From Bacillus sp. FJAT-29790 (GTDB taxonomy: Bacteria; Bacillota; Bacilli; Bacillales; Cytobacillaceae), in contig NZ_JAHNZZ010000001.1 in assembly GCF_019039215.1 (NCBI RefSeq), positions 1,019,658-1,083,657 on the forward strand: DNA of 64,000 nt. The letters run 5' to 3'. This document shows positions 26,257-35,763 of the stretch, one piece after another; the stretch's first letter is position 1; each line of letters opens with the position of its first letter. Made by a program: the position numbers and the translations under genes. The notes below the pieces were generated by a model that was given only the letters and a program-made list of their open reading frames with translations, was not told where the DNA came from and did not search any database.

Positions 26257-26517
26257 GTGGAGAAGAATTGGTCAATGGATCTTGAACATAACGACTATGA
26301 GAATAATGTTGAGCTTATCATTGAAGACGGGGTTAAAGCAGTCGAAGAAACCGCAGCGGGCTATTATGTGAATTTAGTGACTTCCGGGCGTTTTGGCGAT
26401 CCGAATGAATATCTTGTTCCATTATTAAATGAAATGTTTCGTGACACGATCAAAACAAAATTAATTGATCAATGCGGATGTGGGGGTTATGTTTTACGCG
26501 TATGGAAACAAAGTTAG
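26257..26517 (+). CDS. CGCGG-family putative radical-SAM-modified RiPP precursor
   Basis: 86 residues; EKNWSMDLEH at the start, YYVNLVTSGRFGDPNEYL in the middle and CGCGGYVLRVW near the end. The CGCGG motif and overall layout match a family that NCBI names CGCGG family rSAM-modified RiPP protein, as I recall. The two Cys in the motif would be the modification sites. GTG 26257 follows AGGGGA. No radical SAM gene lies in the window, so the modifying enzyme, if any, is encoded elsewhere. A 79-residue gene overlaps its end by 16 nt. Confidence 0.7.
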   Translation: MEKNWSMDLEHNDYENNVELIIEDGVKAVEETAAGYYVNLVTSGRFGDPNEYLVPLLNEMFRDTIKTKLIDQCGCGGYVLRVWKQS

Positions 26518-26741
26518 AAAACATCCAACTTTTGCTTCATTTTAAAAATCAGCAAGTCATTCTAAAATTCTATGAAAATGACGAACTAATTCAAAGAGAG
26601 GGCATTGAATTTGAATCGGTTTCTATTATCGGCAGCCAATCGCAATTCAAAAAGGGGGATAAAATCCAATATTCCCTCCAGCTAAATAACTATTTTTCAT
26701 TAGAAAATAGTGTATTGAAAGTGGATTTATATTTCCCATAA
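26502..26741 (+). CDS. Small protein coupled to the CGCGG gene, 79 aa
   Basis: Starts inside the last codons of the CGCGG gene (ATG 26502) without a ribosome site of its own, so it is probably translated by coupling. The product is hydrophilic and beta-rich by appearance (LLLHFKNQQVILKFYEND, KGDKIQYSLQLNNYF). No family recognised. Shared expression suggests a role with the CGCGG peptide. Confidence 0.6.
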   Translation: METKLENIQLLLHFKNQQVILKFYENDELIQREGIEFESVSIIGSQSQFKKGDKIQYSLQLNNYFSLENSVLKVDLYFP

Positions 26742-26771
26742 TGGGCTGAATATTTTATTCAGCCCATTTAT
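26741..26771. terminator. Bidirectional terminator
   Basis: AATGGGCTGAATA and TATTCAGCCCATTT around a short loop, between convergent genes. Confidence 0.8.
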
Positions 26772-27971
26772 TTACTGTTTGAAAAAGTTTTCTGTATAAT
26801 AAGGCTGTGACGTTGTGTTAAACGCTACACCAACCCCCAAAAACTGATACTCAGAACGAAGGATGTTCTCTCTGTGTCCAAGAGAGTTCATAAGCCCTTC
26901 GTGGGCAAAAATACTGCTGAATTGACCAGTTGCAAGATTTTCTCCGGCAGCAGTGAAAGAAATATGATCGTCACCCATGCGGTCGAAAGGGGACTGTCCT
27001 ACGAGATTTGTATGGGAAAAGTAATTGTGTTCAGCCATATCGTCACTATGTTTTCGGGCCGTCTCTTTTACTTGATCATTCCATTTTAATATTGGCAGAT
27101 GATGATTGACACGATCTGCATTCGTCAGGTCGAATAACTGGTACTCAAAGCCTTCTTTCAATTGATCACTCGCCTGTGTATAAAAATCTTTCTTGTTTTG
27201 TTCAAGCTGTTTATTAATTATTTGAATCGCAGTAACGGTATTATTCTCGTGTTTATCGTAAAAAATCGTCACGTAGCTATCATCGAGCAAAAATACATCA
27301 TAATCCCGATTTTCTTGGAATTGAAAAAAGGTCATTCCCTTAAGAATCCGAGTTAATGGCTTTCCTAAATTCTGGAGTACTGCATCCTTAGGGCTGCCGC
27401 GCTTTAAGCCGTTTACGGATGCGATTAAATCTTGGTTTGTGTACAGTCCAGCTACATGATTCTTTTCATCGTAAGCGACCATTAGAAAGTTTTGATAGTT
27501 TTCATGATACGTTTGCCATTCGGTACCGTATTCATTATAGGAGGAGCGCTTAGCGGAACCAACTTGGCTTTCTACTTCTTCTTTCTTATCCCCTATTTCA
27601 ATATTATGGATGGAAAAAACTTGATCAGCAGGGGTGGCTAAATTTGGTTTCTTTACTTGTTTTTTCTCTAGTTGATCTTGATTTTGCTGAAGTAATTCAC
27701 CAGCACTATCCAGCTTTCCCGCAAACTCAAAAATATTTTGGTAAATCGTATCGATTGCTGCTAACACATGGGGATTTTCTTTCATCGCATTGATTTTTGA
27801 TTTTGTATTTTCAAGCACAGGGTAAAAATCTGTCTTCTCTAATTGTTTCTCGATAAAAGGCCATGAGATAAATAAAATAAAGATTAATAGTAAAGTCCGA
27901 AAAAACTTTCTCAGATAGCTCACCGTCCTTTCTGGAAGGGAATAGCTGATGGCCACGAATGCTCCATTCAT
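26772..27971 (-). CDS. ylbC: CAP-domain protein with N-terminal membrane anchor and CAP-associated domain (YlbC-like)
   Basis: Up to 399 residues: a membrane helix (LLLIFILFISWPF), a variable linker, a CAP-associated domain (about 120-260, with two repeats such as IGDKKEEVESQVG and LKRGSPKDAVLQNLG) and a C-terminal SCP/CAP domain (about 275-397: HNYFSHTNLVGQSPFDRM, SLGHRENIL). Domain order matches B. subtilis YlbC. The role of the family is unknown. The true start is unclear: ATG 27971 has no ribosome site, while AAAGGACGGTGAG lies about 45 nt inside, so the protein may begin at YLRKFF. Confidence 0.82.
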   Translation of the reverse strand: MNGAFVAISYSLPERTVSYLRKFFRTLLLIFILFISWPFIEKQLEKTDFYPVLENTKSKINAMKENPHVLAAIDTIYQNIFEFAGKLDSAGELLQQNQDQLEKKQVKKPNLATPADQVFSIHNIEIGDKKEEVESQVGSAKRSSYNEYGTEWQTYHENYQNFLMVAYDEKNHVAGLYTNQDLIASVNGLKRGSPKDAVLQNLGKPLTRILKGMTFFQFQENRDYDVFLLDDSYVTIFYDKHENNTVTAIQIINKQLEQNKKDFYTQASDQLKEGFEYQLFDLTNADRVNHHLPILKWNDQVKETARKHSDDMAEHNYFSHTNLVGQSPFDRMGDDHISFTAAGENLATGQFSSIFAHEGLMNSLGHRENILRSEYQFLGVGVAFNTTSQPYYTENFFKQ

Positions 27972-28287
27972 TCATTTGAATCTATATCCAATTATTATAT
28001 GTTTTATTAATCATTTATTAAAATCATAAGCACTTTCCTATTTTTGGTGGATTTGAATTTTAGAAAGATTCCCATCTACAATGAGGGCGCGTTTTTTCGT
28101 GAGACAAAAATTTACATAATTAAGGATAGAAAAATATTAAAAATAGCACCTACAGATGGGTAAGTGCTGTTTTAAAATGCTTTATTTTTTCTAATTTATA
28201 AAAGATTTGATAGATTCATTTTTAAATTCATCCAGTACTCAATCAAGCCCTGAATTGCTTGTTTTTTTCGTAATTGAAACGTAAGAG
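27972..28287. other. 315-bp intergenic region
   Basis: AT-rich. The only structure seen is a weak hairpin, AAATAGCACCTAC...GTAAGTGCTGTTTT (28139-28174), a possible terminator of the MerR-type gene. No coding frame is supported. Confidence 0.4.
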
Positions 28288-29220
28288 CTATTTCCAGAAT
28301 TTCCACCAAGGCCTGCTAATTTCTTCGCTTGCTGCAGCATTTCGAAAGCTTATTATTAGGTCTTGAAATGTTGCTTCTCTCTGATTCACCTCTTGCCAAT
28401 ACTGTTCTCGTTCCCTGTTTATCGTTTCGATATAGATTTCTCGGTCCGTATTTAATGTTTCGATCAGGGCGCTAATTTCGGAGTGTGTAACTTCGGCAGA
28501 GCTGGAAATATAATGAATCATTGTTTTAAATTCCTCAGCTGCAGCTTCTGAAGAGTCTGCAATACGATGGGTTAAGGTCCGGATTTGTTCGGAAGTTCCT
28601 TTCGAAGCTTTCGCAATCCTCCGAGAAAGGGTTCCGAAAGACTCGGAAGTATGTTCCGAAGCTTTATGTATATGGCTTGAAAGCTCTTCAATATCTGCTT
28701 TCGTTTTTTCGTTTGATTTATAAATCGAATCGGACAGACTTTTGACAGTGTGCACCGATCCTTTTGAGATTTCTTTTTTCACTTCATCTAACACCTCTTT
28801 TCGAATGCTCGTACGAATTTCTGCTTTTACATGATCGATTAATTGCTCCTTTAACGTTTCCATAGCAGATAAAAATTGTTCCATTTCTTGCATGTTTCTA
28901 TCAGTTTGAAGGCTCTTATTACTCGGAACGGGTAATAAAGGAGTTTCGAATGGTTCGGAGTCATCTTCTGATTGTATATCAAGATGCTTCTGCAATAATC
29001 CACGAATTATTTCTTTGCTTAAATTTTTATCTCTCATCTGTTTGATCGTTTCTAGAAGGCTTATTTCATCGTCAGTATAGTACCGTGCTCCATTTTTTGA
29101 ACGAGGAATGACAAGCAGCCCGTCTAAATCCTTTTCCCATTGTCTAATCGTTCCACTTGGGACATTGATTTTTTTTGATACTTCATTAATTGTGTATGCC
29201 TCCATTAATTGACTTTTCAT
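28288..29220 (-). CDS. MerR-like DNA-binding coiled-coil protein with DUF3967-type C-terminus
   Basis: 310 residues. N-terminal MerR-like domain (about 5-80: TINEVSKKINVPSGTIRQWEKD). The middle (about 150-260) is a coiled coil with 22-residue tandem repeats of the form SxxIxKASExTSExxxxL. The end, WWKFWK, is the mark of DUF3967. This is the layout of RacA-type chromosome-anchoring proteins and plasmid or phage MerR-DUF3967 proteins. ATG 29220 has AAAGGATGAAGTAAAT upstream; the frame extends 39 codons further without a better start. Confidence 0.82.
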   Translation of the reverse strand: MKSQLMEAYTINEVSKKINVPSGTIRQWEKDLDGLLVIPRSKNGARYYTDDEISLLETIKQMRDKNLSKEIIRGLLQKHLDIQSEDDSEPFETPLLPVPSNKSLQTDRNMQEMEQFLSAMETLKEQLIDHVKAEIRTSIRKEVLDEVKKEISKGSVHTVKSLSDSIYKSNEKTKADIEELSSHIHKASEHTSESFGTLSRRIAKASKGTSEQIRTLTHRIADSSEAAAEEFKTMIHYISSSAEVTHSEISALIETLNTDREIYIETINREREQYWQEVNQREATFQDLIISFRNAAASEEISRPWWKFWK

Positions 29221-29489
29221 ATTTACTTCATCCTTTCTGGTACAAGATGTTTCGAACGATTCGGAAATAGGTTCCAAAGAAAATTGATTAAGTGAAATAT
29301 TCCGCACAGACTCCCTCTTATTCCTGCCACTTGACAAAAGCTATCAAAAGAAGACGGATTTCAGCAGAAATAGGCAAGTTTGCAATTTTTCGACAGCGAT
29401 GGGAAGGAATTTTGAAAAAACTTAGTAGGCGTAATGGGTGATGTAGTTTCGTTGATGTAACTTAAGCGAAGAATATTGGTCATATCATA

Positions 29490-29780
29490 AGGCTGTTTTC
29501 GCATATATTGTTGTTTTAGCCTATAAAGTTTGCCCGTTGATTTCCACTGTGGGCACTTGCTTTCCGCGGGGAGGGACGGGAGCCTCCTCGGCGTTACCCC
29601 CTGCGGGGTCTCCCGCTTCCCTCTATTCCCGCAGGATACTGAATTTACATCCTTGAATCTGCCCACGCACGAAGGAAAAGCGATAGCATTTTCGAGGAGT
29701 CAAGTGCCCTCCGCTCCAATCAACTCAGATTATTAAATAAAAATCACATCTTAAAAGCAACAAACTTTACGAAACAGCCT
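29490..29780. mobile_element. MITE-like palindromic element, copy B (long form)
   Basis: 291 bp, inverted relative to copies A and E. Starts AGGCTGTTTTCG, ends CGAAACAGCCT, and is flanked by a perfect 6-bp repeat, ATCATA (29484-29489 and 29781-29786). It carries the same internal 62-bp segment as copy E (related to GTGCGTGGGCAGATTC). Apparent frames inside it are non-coding. Confidence 0.87.
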
Positions 29781-29803
29781 ATCATAATGACATAAAAACA
29801 AAA

Positions 29804-29822
29804 AATCTGCCATTAAGGCAGA
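29804..29822 (-). terminator. Weak hairpin at the cotM end
   Basis: AATCTGCC and GGCAGA stem with a short loop, just at the stop codon of the minus-strand gene. Confidence 0.4.
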
Positions 29823-30208
29823 GACACAGATCTATTCTTTCCAATACCCTTTTTGTTTTTTGAGATCAGAATCTCAAGGATTCCATTTTCAAACAGGGCT
29901 TTGACTTCTTTCTGGATGATAAGGAAGGGAAAATCGACTTTTCTTATTTTAAAAGGGCTTTCATCAGTTAAGTGTACTTTTTTTAAGGCTTTTATGATTA
30001 ATTGGTCTTCTTTCAAGTATATGGTTATATCTGCAGGGTAAAAGTCGGTAAGCAGCGCCTCTACGATAATTTCGTTTTCAGTCTCATAAAGGTCGATCCG
30101 AAACATCATTTGGTCCAGGTATGAAGTCAAAGGATCAAGGAAAAAGCTTTCCATCCATTTCTCCATATCAGTCAAATGATCGTTATTTGCATCTTCATTT
30201 TTACTCAT
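29813..30208 (-). CDS. cotM: CotM-like spore coat protein (alpha-crystallin/Hsp20 fold)
   Basis: 131 residues. The N-terminal segment (DMEKWMESFFLDPLTSY) leads into FRIDLYETENEIIVEALL, which parallels B. subtilis CotM, followed by a small alpha-crystallin domain (about 40-125). CotM is a sigma-K-controlled outer coat protein. Placement next to sspP, sspO and citB, as in B. subtilis, supports the name over a general Hsp20. ATG 30208 has a GGGGGG ribosome site; the frame extends 11 codons upstream. Confidence 0.8.
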   Translation of the reverse strand: MSKNEDANNDHLTDMEKWMESFFLDPLTSYLDQMMFRIDLYETENEIIVEALLTDFYPADITIYLKEDQLIIKALKKVHLTDESPFKIRKVDFPFLIIQKEVKALFENGILEILISKNKKGIGKNRSVSLP

Positions 30209-30265
30209 CAGAACCCCCCCTTGCTTTATTATATTATTCAAACAATAACATTAGGTGAAAAATGG

Positions 30266-30271
30266 TATAAT
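30266..30271 (+). promoter_or_regulatory. -10 element of selA
   Basis: TGGTATAAT is an extended -10, 27 bp before the selA start. The -35 region is poor. Confidence 0.45.
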
Positions 30272-30297
30272 ATACAGGCATGATTGGAGGAATTTTA

Positions 30298-31701
30298 ATG
30301 AAACACTTGTTAAGATATATACCGCCTATTCACGAATTACAAAGGGACGAGCGTTTCACCCTTTTGATGGAAAGAAAAGGGATCGACTCTATACATATGA
30401 CAAACTTGATCAAGCAAGTGATTGAAATTGTACGAGCAGAATTAATGAATGGGGAATGGACGGGACCTGAGCCAGGAAATAAAGCATTTATTGATTTCCT
30501 TTTCCGGTATTTTGAATGTTCTGTCAATAAGCGATATAGTTACACATTAAAAAGGGTGGTCAATGCGACAGGGACGATTCTCCATACGAATCTTGGCCGG
30601 GCCCGTATGAGTGAGCGTGCGGCACGGCATATGCTTGAAACGGCACTTCATTATTCCAATTTGGAGTATAAGCTCGAAGAAGGCGAGAGGGGTTCGAGAC
30701 ATAGCCATGTGGAGGCGCTATTAACTGAATTAACTGGCGCTGAAGCGGCGATGGTCGTCAATAATAATGCTGCAGCTGTTTATCTTATTCTAAAGTCGTT
30801 AGCTGAGGATCGGGAAGTGATTGTTTCAAGAGGACAGCTCGTCGAAATTGGCGGATCATTCAGAATTTCTTCAATTATGGAGGAAAGCGGGGCCCATCTT
30901 GTCGAAGTAGGAACGACAAACAAAACGCATCTTGCTGATTATGAAAAGGCCATTTCCGAACAAACCGCCATGATCTTAAAGGTACATACAAGTAATTTTA
31001 AAGTGATCGGATTTACGCAAACGGTTGATACGACTGAATTAGCATCGTTAGCGAATGATCGAAATGTTATTTTTTATGAGGATCTCGGCAGCGGTGCCCT
31101 TTATGATTACCAACGTCATGGAATTGGAGACGAGCCTGTCGTTAAAGACGTGTTAAAAATGGGAACGGATCTCGTCTCGTTTAGTGGAGACAAGCTTCTC
31201 GGCGGTCCGCAGGCAGGGATTATTGCAGGGAAAAAAGAACTTATTGACCGATTAAAAAAACATCAGCTTGCCCGTGTATTGCGGGTGGACAAAATGACAC
31301 TTGCTGCCTTAGAAGGGACATTGCTGGATTATCTAAAAGGCGATATAGGGATAAAAAATATTCCTGTCATTAGGGATCTGTTAATGACGAAGGAAGAATT
31401 AAAGGAGAGGACCGAAACCTTTCTTAGTAAGCTTGCCGACCATACAGATAAGTACAAAACTACTTTAAGAGAGAGCTTAGGTCAGGTCGGTGGCGGAACA
31501 ATGCCGGACGTTGAACTCCCTTCCTATGTTGCAGTTATTATCCATAAATATTTACCTGCATTTCAGGTAGCGAAGAAATTAAGAACGGAATTTACACCAG
31601 GAATTGTTGTCCGAATTCAGAAAGAAGAAGTCCTGATTGATTTACGGACAGTCACAATGGAAGAGGAAACACATGTTTTAAAATCGTTATCAACTCTTTG
31701 A
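30298..31701 (+). CDS. selA: L-seryl-tRNA(Sec) selenium transferase (SelA)
   Basis: 467 residues, full length. PLP enzyme of fold type I that turns Ser-tRNA(Sec) into Sec-tRNA(Sec). Visible motifs: RVVNATGTILHTNLGRA, VSRGQLVEIGGSFRI, FYEDLGSGALYDY and the PLP lysine in SGDKLLGGPQAG. ATG 30298 follows GGAGGAATTTTA; the upstream in-frame ATG (30280) lacks a site. A terminator follows at once. selB, selD and selC are not in the window. It sits between cotM and sspP, adjacent in B. subtilis, so it is an insertion into a conserved block. Confidence 0.93.
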   Translation: MKHLLRYIPPIHELQRDERFTLLMERKGIDSIHMTNLIKQVIEIVRAELMNGEWTGPEPGNKAFIDFLFRYFECSVNKRYSYTLKRVVNATGTILHTNLGRARMSERAARHMLETALHYSNLEYKLEEGERGSRHSHVEALLTELTGAEAAMVVNNNAAAVYLILKSLAEDREVIVSRGQLVEIGGSFRISSIMEESGAHLVEVGTTNKTHLADYEKAISEQTAMILKVHTSNFKVIGFTQTVDTTELASLANDRNVIFYEDLGSGALYDYQRHGIGDEPVVKDVLKMGTDLVSFSGDKLLGGPQAGIIAGKKELIDRLKKHQLARVLRVDKMTLAALEGTLLDYLKGDIGIKNIPVIRDLLMTKEELKERTETFLSKLADHTDKYKTTLRESLGQVGGGTMPDVELPSYVAVIIHKYLPAFQVAKKLRTEFTPGIVVRIQKEEVLIDLRTVTMEEETHVLKSLSTL

Positions 31702-31702
31702 A

Positions 31703-31741
31703 AAAACAGCTGTGGCTTCCTAAGAAGCAACAGCTGTTTCT
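31703..31741 (+). terminator. Terminator of selA
   Basis: AAAACAGCTGT and ACAGCTGTTTC stem with an inner GGCTTCC...GAAGC hairpin. Confidence 0.8.
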
Positions 31742-31746
31742 TTATA

Positions 31747-31890
31747 CTACATATCATGACTTGAATTATGCTTTTGCCTGGAATGGTTACGATTTTTCAC
31801 TTTTTTAGATCCACTTAGCGGTTCGGGTTGGCCGGGATTATCTCCCTTAGGTGCGTTTTTTCGCATATCTTTTCCATCATTTTTATTCAT
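31747..31890 (-). CDS. sspP: Small acid-soluble spore protein P
   Basis: 47 residues. The stretch [20 protein letters not shown] followed by [11 protein letters not shown] is nearly identical to B. subtilis SspP as I remember it. A minor forespore protein made late in sporulation. RBS AGGAGGGATGAAC; an alternative ATG lies two codons upstream. In B. subtilis it precedes sspO directly; here another gene on the opposite strand lies between them. Confidence 0.9.
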   Translation of the reverse strand: MNKNDGKDMRKNAPKGDNPGQPEPLSGSKKVKNRNHSRQKHNSSHDM

Positions 31891-31999
31891 GTTCATCCCT
31901 CCTATCAATAGGATGGAGGGTTACTGAAAATTTATGCGGAATATTTTTTTAGAAGACTGCGCAATTTAATTGTACAAATTGACTTAGGGGTGAGATATT

Positions 32000-32260
32000 T
32001 TGCCATATAATAAAAACAAACAGCAAGCATTCCAGGCTGCCCAGCAGGGAGTGGAGGATGCACAGGAATTATATTTTGAAATTGTGAGAGACTCTGCTAA
32101 TTACGGACACCAACTCAAACATTTGAAGCAAGAAGTTAATGAAGCTTATGAGTCAATTCAAAACGCGTTAGAAGTGGCGTCAGAAACGCAGCGAATCCAA
32201 TTGGAAAAATTCCAGCACGATTTAAGCACGATGGTGCACGAGGTAAACCAATACGAATAA
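32000..32260 (+). CDS. Small helical protein between sspP and sspO, 86 aa
   Basis: TTG start behind AGGGGTGAGATATT. Product (MPYNKNKQQAFQAAQQGVED...) is highly helical with a heptad pattern in LKHLKQEVNEAYESIQNAL, Gln/Glu-rich and soluble. It lies on the opposite strand to sspP and sspO and splits that pair. Its context suggests a sporulation role, but there is no family I can name. Confidence 0.7.
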   Translation: MPYNKNKQQAFQAAQQGVEDAQELYFEIVRDSANYGHQLKHLKQEVNEAYESIQNALEVASETQRIQLEKFQHDLSTMVHEVNQYE

Positions 32261-32301
32261 AATGGAAGATACTTTAGTGGTGCGGTCAATTTTGAAAATG
32301 A

Positions 32302-32339
32302 TTTGGAAGCGAAAGGATTGAACTTTCGCTTCCAATTTT
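32302..32339. terminator. Bidirectional terminator
   Basis: TTGGAAGCGAAAG and CTTTCGCTTCCAATTTT stem between convergent genes. Confidence 0.8.
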
Positions 32340-32340
32340 G

Positions 32341-32490
32341 CTATTGATTTTTTTTCCGCTTTTTATTGTTTTGTTTTTGAGCCTCTGTTAACGGTTCATT
32401 TGCAAATTCTTCGTTATACCCAGCCCCAATGCCTTGGCCTTTAGCCGCATTCATGCCTTCAACCACATGATTTGCTTTTCTTTTTGCCAT
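32341..32490 (-). CDS. sspO: Small acid-soluble spore protein O
   Basis: 49 residues: [19 protein letters not shown] at the start and [17 protein letters not shown] at the end correspond to B. subtilis SspO (CotK). Minor, forespore-specific. ATG follows GGAGGTGATTTGG. Located just before acnA, as in B. subtilis. Confidence 0.9.
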   Translation of the reverse strand: MAKRKANHVVEGMNAAKGQGIGAGYNEEFANEPLTEAQKQNNKKRKKNQ

Positions 32491-32596
32491 CCAAATCACC
32501 TCCATTAATATATTGCTTTAAATTTTGTAAAAATATGTAGATGTATGCTACGCTCGTAAAATGAACGCTAGTAAAAAGTTTTATCAACATAATATA

Positions 32597-32820
32597 AGGC
32601 TATTTTCTAAATAAATTGCTGTTATTAAGTAGATTATTTATGAAGTTGATTGGAGCGGAAGGTGCGAGACTCCTTCGGGAGAAGCGGGACAGGTGAGACC
32701 CCACAGGAGCAGAGCGACGAGGAGGCTCACCGCCCGCCCCGCGGAAAGCGAGCAACCTGGAGCGGAAATCAACTAGACCACATTTTGATTATATAGCAAC
32801 ATAGTTTACGAAAACTGCCT
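32597..32820. mobile_element. MITE-like palindromic element, copy C (variant core)
   Basis: 224 bp. Starts AGGCTATTTTC, ends GAAAACTGCCT. Flanked by AATATA and AATATT (one mismatch). The core differs from other copies (GGTGAGACCCCACAGGAGC) but keeps the GTTGATTGGAGCGGA and GGAGCGGAAATCAAC arms. Confidence 0.83.
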
Positions 32821-32871
32821 AATATTAAATAGGGAAGGAACTAAATTTAATAAGATAAACTTATCGGAAAC

Positions 32872-32889
32872 AATAACTTTCTTGTTATT
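32872..32889 (+). promoter_or_regulatory. Candidate CcpC operator upstream of acnA
   Basis: AATAAC-TTTCTT-GTTATT is a perfect inverted repeat, and a CTTAT half-site follows at 32892. CcpC of B. subtilis binds ATAA-N7-TTAT-type dyads plus a CTTAT half-site at citB. Here the spacing is N8 and the half-site is closer than in B. subtilis, so the assignment is tentative. Confidence 0.35.
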
Positions 32890-33011
32890 TACTTATAAAG
32901 AATGTTGTATTAAGATAAGAATTGTGAGAATAGTTAGGATTGAGGGAGATTCCATCTTTTTGCAATTCTCTAAATCTCAGAACTTGATTATTTAATAAGG
33001 GGGATATTCCC

Positions 33012-35720
33012 ATGGCAAATCATGATGTATTTAATGCCCGTAAGTCATTTGAATTAGACGGGAAACGTTACAACTTTTATCATTTAGGTGCTTTAGAAGA
33101 AGCAGGCGTAGGTCAAGTATCGAAATTGCCCTACTCCATTAAAGTATTATTGGAATCTGTACTACGTCAATTAGACGGTCGTGTAATTAAAAAAGAACAT
33201 GTTGAAAACTTAGCAAAATGGGGAACAGATGAAGTAAAAGAGGTTGACGTACCTTTTAAACCATCACGAGTAATTCTTCAAGACTTTACAGGTGTACCTG
33301 CAGTCGTTGACTTGGCTTCTCTTCGTAAAGCTATGGCAGATATGGGTGGAGATCCAGACAAAATCAATCCGCTAAAACCGGTAGATCTTGTTATCGACCA
33401 CTCTGTACAAGTTGATAAATTCGGTACTGCCGAAGCGCTAGGATTGAACATGGAGCTTGAATTTGAACGTAATGCAGAGCGTTACCAGTTCCTTAGCTGG
33501 GCACAAAAAGCATTCGATAACTATCGTGCCGTTCCTCCTGCAACAGGAATCGTTCACCAAGTAAACCTAGAGTTCTTGGCAAATGTAGTTCACGCACTTG
33601 AAAATGAGAATGGAGAATTTGAAGCATTCCCTGACACATTAGTTGGAACAGATTCCCATACAACAATGATCAATGGAATCGGTGTTCTAGGCTGGGGAGT
33701 AGGTGGAATTGAAGCGGAAGCAGGTATGCTTGGACAGCCTTCATATTTCCCAGTTCCTGAAGTTGTCGGGGTTAAATTAACTGGCGAACTTCCAGACGGT
33801 GCTACCGCTACTGACCTTGCTTTAAAAGTAACGCAAGTACTTCGTGCTCACGGTGTTGTTGGCAAATTTGTAGAGTTCTATGGTCCTGGTGTGCCAGCAT
33901 TGCCACTTGCTGACCGTGCAACAATTGCGAATATGGCTCCTGAATATGGCGCAACATGCGGATTCTTCCCGGTTGATGAAGAGGCTTTAAATTATATGCG
34001 CCTAACAGGCCGTTCTGAAGAACAAATTAAAGTAGTTGAAACATATAGCAAAGAAAATGGCTTGTTCTTTGATCCGACTCTTGAGCCTGTATATACAAAT
34101 GTTGTTGAAATCAATCTTGCTGAAATTGAAGCAAATCTTTCAGGTCCGAAGCGTCCGCAAGATTTAATTCCACTTTCTGCGATGAAGAAGGAATTCAACA
34201 AAGCGATTACGGCTCCACAAGGAAACCAAGGTTTTGGTTTAGGTGAGAAAGAAATCGAAAAAGAAATTACAGTTAACTTTAATAATGGCGATTCAACGAA
34301 AATGAAAACGGGTGCTGTTGCAATTGCGGCGATTACAAGCTGTACGAACACATCTAACCCATATGTTTTAGTAGGTGCTGGTTTAGTAGCGAAAAAAGCG
34401 GCTGAACTAGGAATGGAAGTACCTAAATTTGTAAAAACATCGCTAGCTCCAGGTTCTAAGGTTGTTACAGGATATCTACGTGATTCCGGACTTCTTCCGT
34501 ACCTAGAGCAGCTTGGATTTAACCTTGTTGGCTACGGATGTACAACATGTATCGGTAACTCCGGTCCATTAAAAGAAGAAATCGAAAAAGCCGTGGCAGA
34601 AAATGATCTTCTTGTTACATCTGTTCTTTCAGGTAACCGTAACTTTGAAGGACGTATTCATCCGCTTGTAAAAGCGAATTATTTAGCTTCACCACCGCTT
34701 GTAGTCGCTTATGCACTTGCTGGAACAGTTGATATTGATCTTCAAAATGAAGCAATTGGTAAGGATAAAGACGGAAATGACGTCTTCTTTAAAGATATTT
34801 GGCCAACAACGGCTGAAGTGAACGATGTGGTAAAGCAAACAGTTACACCTGAATTGTTCCGTAAAGAATACGATAATGTATTTGGTGACAATGCGCTTTG
34901 GAATCAAATCCAAACAAGCAATGAACCGCTTTATTCTTTTGACGAAACTTCAACATATATCCAAAACCCACCGTTCTTCGAAGGCTTAAAGCCTGATCCA
35001 GACGAAGTAAAACCATTAAATGGTTTACGTGTTGTCGGTAAGTTCGGTGACTCTGTAACAACTGACCATATTTCTCCTGCTGGTGCAATCGGAAAAGATA
35101 CACCTGCTGGAAAATATCTGCGCGAAAACGGTGTAGAAGTTCGCGACTTTAACTCATATGGATCTCGTCGTGGAAACCATGAAGTGATGATGCGCGGAAC
35201 TTTCGCTAACATCCGTATCCGTAACCAAGTTGCCCCTGGCACAGAAGGCGGATTCACAACTTACTGGCCAACTGGCGAAGTTACATCCATTTACGATGCT
35301 TGCATGAAGTACAAAGAAGACGGAACAGGTCTTGTTGTCCTTGCAGGGAAAGACTATGGAATGGGATCTTCCCGTGACTGGGCAGCAAAAGGGACAAACC
35401 TACTAGGAATCAAAACAGTTATCGCCGAAAGCTACGAGCGTATTCACCGCTCAAACCTTGTATTGATGGGCGTTCTTCCTCTGCAATTCAAGGATGGCGA
35501 AAGTGCTGAAACACTTGGCCTAACAGGTAAAGAAACAATCGATGTTCAAATCGACGAAAACGTAAGACCACGTGACCTTGTACAAGTAACGGCAACGGAC
35601 GAGGCTGGAAACAAGAAAACATTTGAAGTACTTGTCCGTTTCGACTCAGAAGTTGAAATTGACTACTACCGTCACGGCGGAATCCTGCAAATGGTTCTTC
35701 GTGAGAAATTAGCGAACTAA
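33012..35720 (+). CDS. acnA: Aconitate hydratase (AcnA/CitB)
   Basis: 902 residues, the normal length of the AcnA/IRP1 type. It isomerises citrate to isocitrate in the TCA cycle and, without its cluster, can bind RNA. The three Fe-S cluster Cys are in SCTNTSN and [10 protein letters not shown]; substrate-binding [12 protein letters not shown] lies in the C-terminal swivel domain. ATG behind AAGGGGGATATTCCC. A MITE lies 190 bp upstream, between sspO and acnA, leaving a short promoter region. Confidence 0.97.
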   Translation: MANHDVFNARKSFELDGKRYNFYHLGALEEAGVGQVSKLPYSIKVLLESVLRQLDGRVIKKEHVENLAKWGTDEVKEVDVPFKPSRVILQDFTGVPAVVDLASLRKAMADMGGDPDKINPLKPVDLVIDHSVQVDKFGTAEALGLNMELEFERNAERYQFLSWAQKAFDNYRAVPPATGIVHQVNLEFLANVVHALENENGEFEAFPDTLVGTDSHTTMINGIGVLGWGVGGIEAEAGMLGQPSYFPVPEVVGVKLTGELPDGATATDLALKVTQVLRAHGVVGKFVEFYGPGVPALPLADRATIANMAPEYGATCGFFPVDEEALNYMRLTGRSEEQIKVVETYSKENGLFFDPTLEPVYTNVVEINLAEIEANLSGPKRPQDLIPLSAMKKEFNKAITAPQGNQGFGLGEKEIEKEITVNFNNGDSTKMKTGAVAIAAITSCTNTSNPYVLVGAGLVAKKAAELGMEVPKFVKTSLAPGSKVVTGYLRDSGLLPYLEQLGFNLVGYGCTTCIGNSGPLKEEIEKAVAENDLLVTSVLSGNRNFEGRIHPLVKANYLASPPLVVAYALAGTVDIDLQNEAIGKDKDGNDVFFKDIWPTTAEVNDVVKQTVTPELFRKEYDNVFGDNALWNQIQTSNEPLYSFDETSTYIQNPPFFEGLKPDPDEVKPLNGLRVVGKFGDSVTTDHISPAGAIGKDTPAGKYLRENGVEVRDFNSYGSRRGNHEVMMRGTFANIRIRNQVAPGTEGGFTTYWPTGEVTSIYDACMKYKEDGTGLVVLAGKDYGMGSSRDWAAKGTNLLGIKTVIAESYERIHRSNLVLMGVLPLQFKDGESAETLGLTGKETIDVQIDENVRPRDLVQVTATDEAGNKKTFEVLVRFDSEVEIDYYRHGGILQMVLREKLAN

Positions 35721-35727
35721 ATATATA

Positions 35728-35763
35728 ATAAACACCATGTGAATATTCACATGGTGTTTTTCA
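35728..35763 (+). terminator. Terminator of acnA
   Basis: AACACCATGTGAA and TTCACATGGTGTTTTTC perfect stem with T tract. Confidence 0.9.

Noticed and set aside
29361-29736. Open frames of 68-101 codons on both strands near 29.4-29.7 kb, and similar ones at 50335-50633 and 61621-61881
   Set aside because: They are translations of the MITE-like hairpin element. The same peptide recurs at each copy with frame changes, there is no proper ribosome site, and the DNA has target duplications.
33992-35257. Minus-strand frames of 74-119 codons inside acnA
   Set aside because: They are antisense shadows of a highly conserved gene, with no ribosome sites.
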